Below are positions 62,633 through 64,000 of a DNA stretch of 64,000 nt, piece after piece. Position 1 is the stretch's first letter. The number at the start of each line of letters is the position of its first letter. The stretch comes from Bradyrhizobium lablabi (lineage in GTDB: Bacteria; Pseudomonadota; Alphaproteobacteria; Rhizobiales; Xanthobacteraceae), in the NCBI RefSeq assembly GCF_018129385.1, contig NZ_JAFCLN010000001.1, forward strand, positions 372,001-436,000, in the 5' to 3' direction. The position numbers and the translations under genes were made by a program. The notes under the pieces were generated by a model that was given only the letters and a program-made list of their open reading frames with translations, had not been told where the DNA came from and ran no database searches.

Positions 62633-63856
62633 TCACGAAAAGAACGCGATCCTCTCGGCCTGGCTCATGCGGCGGATCGGCGACAGCGGATCGTTGGCCG
62701 GCGCGGGCTTCTTCAGCATGCCGCTCGCGAGGATGGTCGAGCCGAGCGAGATTTCCTGCACGGGCGGCGGCGGTTGCGGTTCGGGCGAAGGCGCGATGAC
62801 GGGCTGTGGCGCAATCGAAGGCTGAGGCGCGATTGTTGTCGCTTGCACAGGGACTTCGACGATAGCGGAAGTTTCTGCGATTGCCTCCGGCGCGGGCGCG
62901 ACCGGCGCGGGCTCCGCGATTGCCTCCGGCATGGCGGCGGTCTCAAAGCTCTCGTCCATGCCGACCGGATCGGGCGCCGCCATTTCTGCCGCGATCAGGT
63001 CGAGCACGGCTTCGTCATGCGCTTCGGCCGCGGCTGCGTCGGCCATCTCGGCGGGCTCCTTCGCCGCCGGCGCCGGGATTTCCGGCTCGGGAGGCGCGGA
63101 GAAGGCAACGGGCTCGGGCGGAGCCTCGACGGCGGCAACGGCTTCCGCCGGCGCTTCCATCATCGGCTGCGGCGGCTCCGGCTCGACCGCTTCGATGTTC
63201 GCTGCGGTGACGGGCTCGACCTTCGCCTCAACAACCGGCTCCGGCTCCGCCGGCGCGGGGAAGGGCACAACCCGCGCCCGCGTTTCCTCCGGCTCCGGCG
63301 CCGGTGCGTGGGTTTCGCCGCGTGCTTCGAATTCCTCGAACTCCGCCAGCAACTCGGCAAACGCGGCATCGACCGCCGGCCGCACTTGCACGGACGCGAT
63401 GTGTTCCGCGCTGGTCTCGATCGCGGCGACCTGCGAATCGAGGATGTCGCAGATGCGGCCATCGGCGCCGATCTCGCGCAGGCGCCAACTGATTTCGCGG
63501 ATGACGCGCACGCCCTTGCGGATCGGGGCGATATGCTGCTCCACCGCCATCGCATCGAGCGCGGAGGTGGTGGCGGCCTGCGCCTCGCCAACGGCGTGGC
63601 GGATCGTCGCCAGCGCTTCGGTCAGCCGCGTGTCGGCAGCGGCCTGCTTCTGCGAGGCAAGGCTTTCCTCGATGCGGGCGACCGCATCGAGCACCATGCG
63701 GGTGTCGGCGTTGCGGTTGCGTTTGGCATATTCACCGAGGAACCAGCGGCCGCGCGAAGTTTCCATGAAGGCTTCGCTGATCGCGGCATAATCCTCCTCG
63801 CTCGGCAAAGCCGCGCGGGCGGAAATTGGCGACAGGGCAAAAGCTTCTTCGGCCAT
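62633..63856 (-). CDS. Conserved-type hypothetical protein with long Pro/Ala/Glu-rich tail
   Basis: 407 residues, no known family recognised. The N-terminal ~175 residues are ordered and helical (MAEEAFALSPISARAALPSEEDYAAISEAFMETSRGRWFLGEYAKRNRNADTRMVLDAVARIEESL), like a coiled-coil or four-helix protein. Then ~210 residues of Ala, Pro and Glu, many in EP and APE steps, and a short conserved-looking end LSPIRRMSQAERIAFFS. No signal peptide. The ATG at 63856 follows GAAGAG. Layout suggests a scaffold or polar/regulatory adaptor with a flexible linker; that is a guess. Confidence 0.7.
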   Translation of the reverse strand: MAEEAFALSPISARAALPSEEDYAAISEAFMETSRGRWFLGEYAKRNRNADTRMVLDAVARIEESLASQKQAAADTRLTEALATIRHAVGEAQAATTSALDAMAVEQHIAPIRKGVRVIREISWRLREIGADGRICDILDSQVAAIETSAEHIASVQVRPAVDAAFAELLAEFEEFEARGETHAPAPEPEETRARVVPFPAPAEPEPVVEAKVEPVTAANIEAVEPEPPQPMMEAPAEAVAAVEAPPEPVAFSAPPEPEIPAPAAKEPAEMADAAAAEAHDEAVLDLIAAEMAAPDPVGMDESFETAAMPEAIAEPAPVAPAPEAIAETSAIVEVPVQATTIAPQPSIAPQPVIAPSPEPQPPPPVQEISLGSTILASGMLKKPAPANDPLSPIRRMSQAERIAFFS

Positions 63857-63932
63857 CCAAAACTCTTCGCGCAAATCATCGCGCGGTTTGCAATAAGGAA
63901 CAACATGATATTGCCCGAATCGCAACCGGTTT

Positions 63933-64000
63933 GATGACTTCCGAATCGCAAATCCCCATCGATACGCAAGCGGCCTCCAGGCGATTCGCGGCGCGCCTCG
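63933..64000 (+). CDS. Possible start of a gene cut by the window end
   Basis: ATG at 63933 opens a frame (MTSESQIPIDTQAASRRFAARL) without stop to the window edge. It would diverge from the hypothetical gene across 76 bp. No clear ribosome site; too short to name. Confidence 0.35.

Overview
The window looks like chromosome from a Bradyrhizobium-type alphaproteobacterium (order Hyphomicrobiales). This is inferred from uniformly GC-rich coding sequence, an Omp31-like beta-barrel protein and a general porin of rhizobial type, an LpcC-like mannosyltransferase, a TAXI-type TRAP binding protein, GTG/TTG starts, a FixK/FNR-type box, and dispersed palindromes built around GCATGATCCGGAAAA. I see no rRNA, tRNA, IS element, phage gene or CRISPR array. 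Base composition and codon use look even throughout.

Layout. 1-2.4 kb: metK (5' end missing) and ahcY, i.e. SAM synthesis and S-adenosylhomocysteine removal, closed by a strong terminator. 2.5-5.0 kb: a TIG-like membrane protein and a Baeyer-Villiger-type flavin monooxygenase. 5.0-10.8 kb: two adjacent, same-strand, large secreted-type proteins. Their N-terminal domains differ (papain-like/CHAP-like Cys-His versus serralysin-type zinc protease), but both carry RTX-like segments, the same ~117-residue cadherin-like repeat (4 and 3 copies) and nearly the same C-terminal tail. 11.2-14.9 kb: an FAH-family hydrolase, an LpxO-like lipid A hydroxylase and an MsbA-like ABC exporter.

15-37 kb is a surface-polysaccharide region. 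It holds galE, an LpcC-like core mannosyltransferase, the whole ADP-heptose pathway (gmhA, gmhB, hldE, hldD) with heptosyltransferase waaF, and two tandem O-antigen ligase paralogues. It continues with a WbpM/CapD-type 4,6-dehydratase, a GT2 glycosyltransferase, a YbhN-like membrane protein, a UDP-glucuronate 4-epimerase-like enzyme, manC, a WbpV-like reductase and an initiating sugar-phosphate transferase. It ends with a WbpB-like dehydrogenase, a WbpE-like aminotransferase and murJ. Together these suggest lipid A/core modification, heptose- and mannose-containing core, and an O-chain begun on an N-acetylated deoxyhexosamine such as QuiNAc.

37-43 kb: an Omp31-like protein, then a form-II CO-dehydrogenase-like (xanthine dehydrogenase family) large subunit without its small and medium subunits, a cytochrome c', a CHRD protein and a diheme cytochrome c. 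Several perfect palindromes lie in the gaps. 43-48 kb: a J-domain membrane protein, a hybrid histidine kinase whose membrane sensor carries the residue signature of plant ethylene receptors (ETR1), a TAXI binding protein, a stand-alone Lrp-type ligand domain and thiD. 48.8-53.5 kb: a porin, and a LysR regulator divergent from an SDR and a DUF417/RclC-like protein. 53.5-57.4 kb: a SorAB-type sulfite dehydrogenase, an orphan amino-acid binding protein preceded by a FixK-type box, and an L,D-transpeptidase. 57.7-64 kb: a LpxH-like metallophosphoesterase coupled to a GT4 glycosyltransferase, a threonine/serine dehydratase, a secreted caspase-like protein and a Pro/Ala/Glu-rich protein.

The items most worth following up are the ETR1-like kinase, the pair of module-swapped secreted proteins, the FixK box, and the palindromes around the CO-dehydrogenase-like/cytochrome genes.
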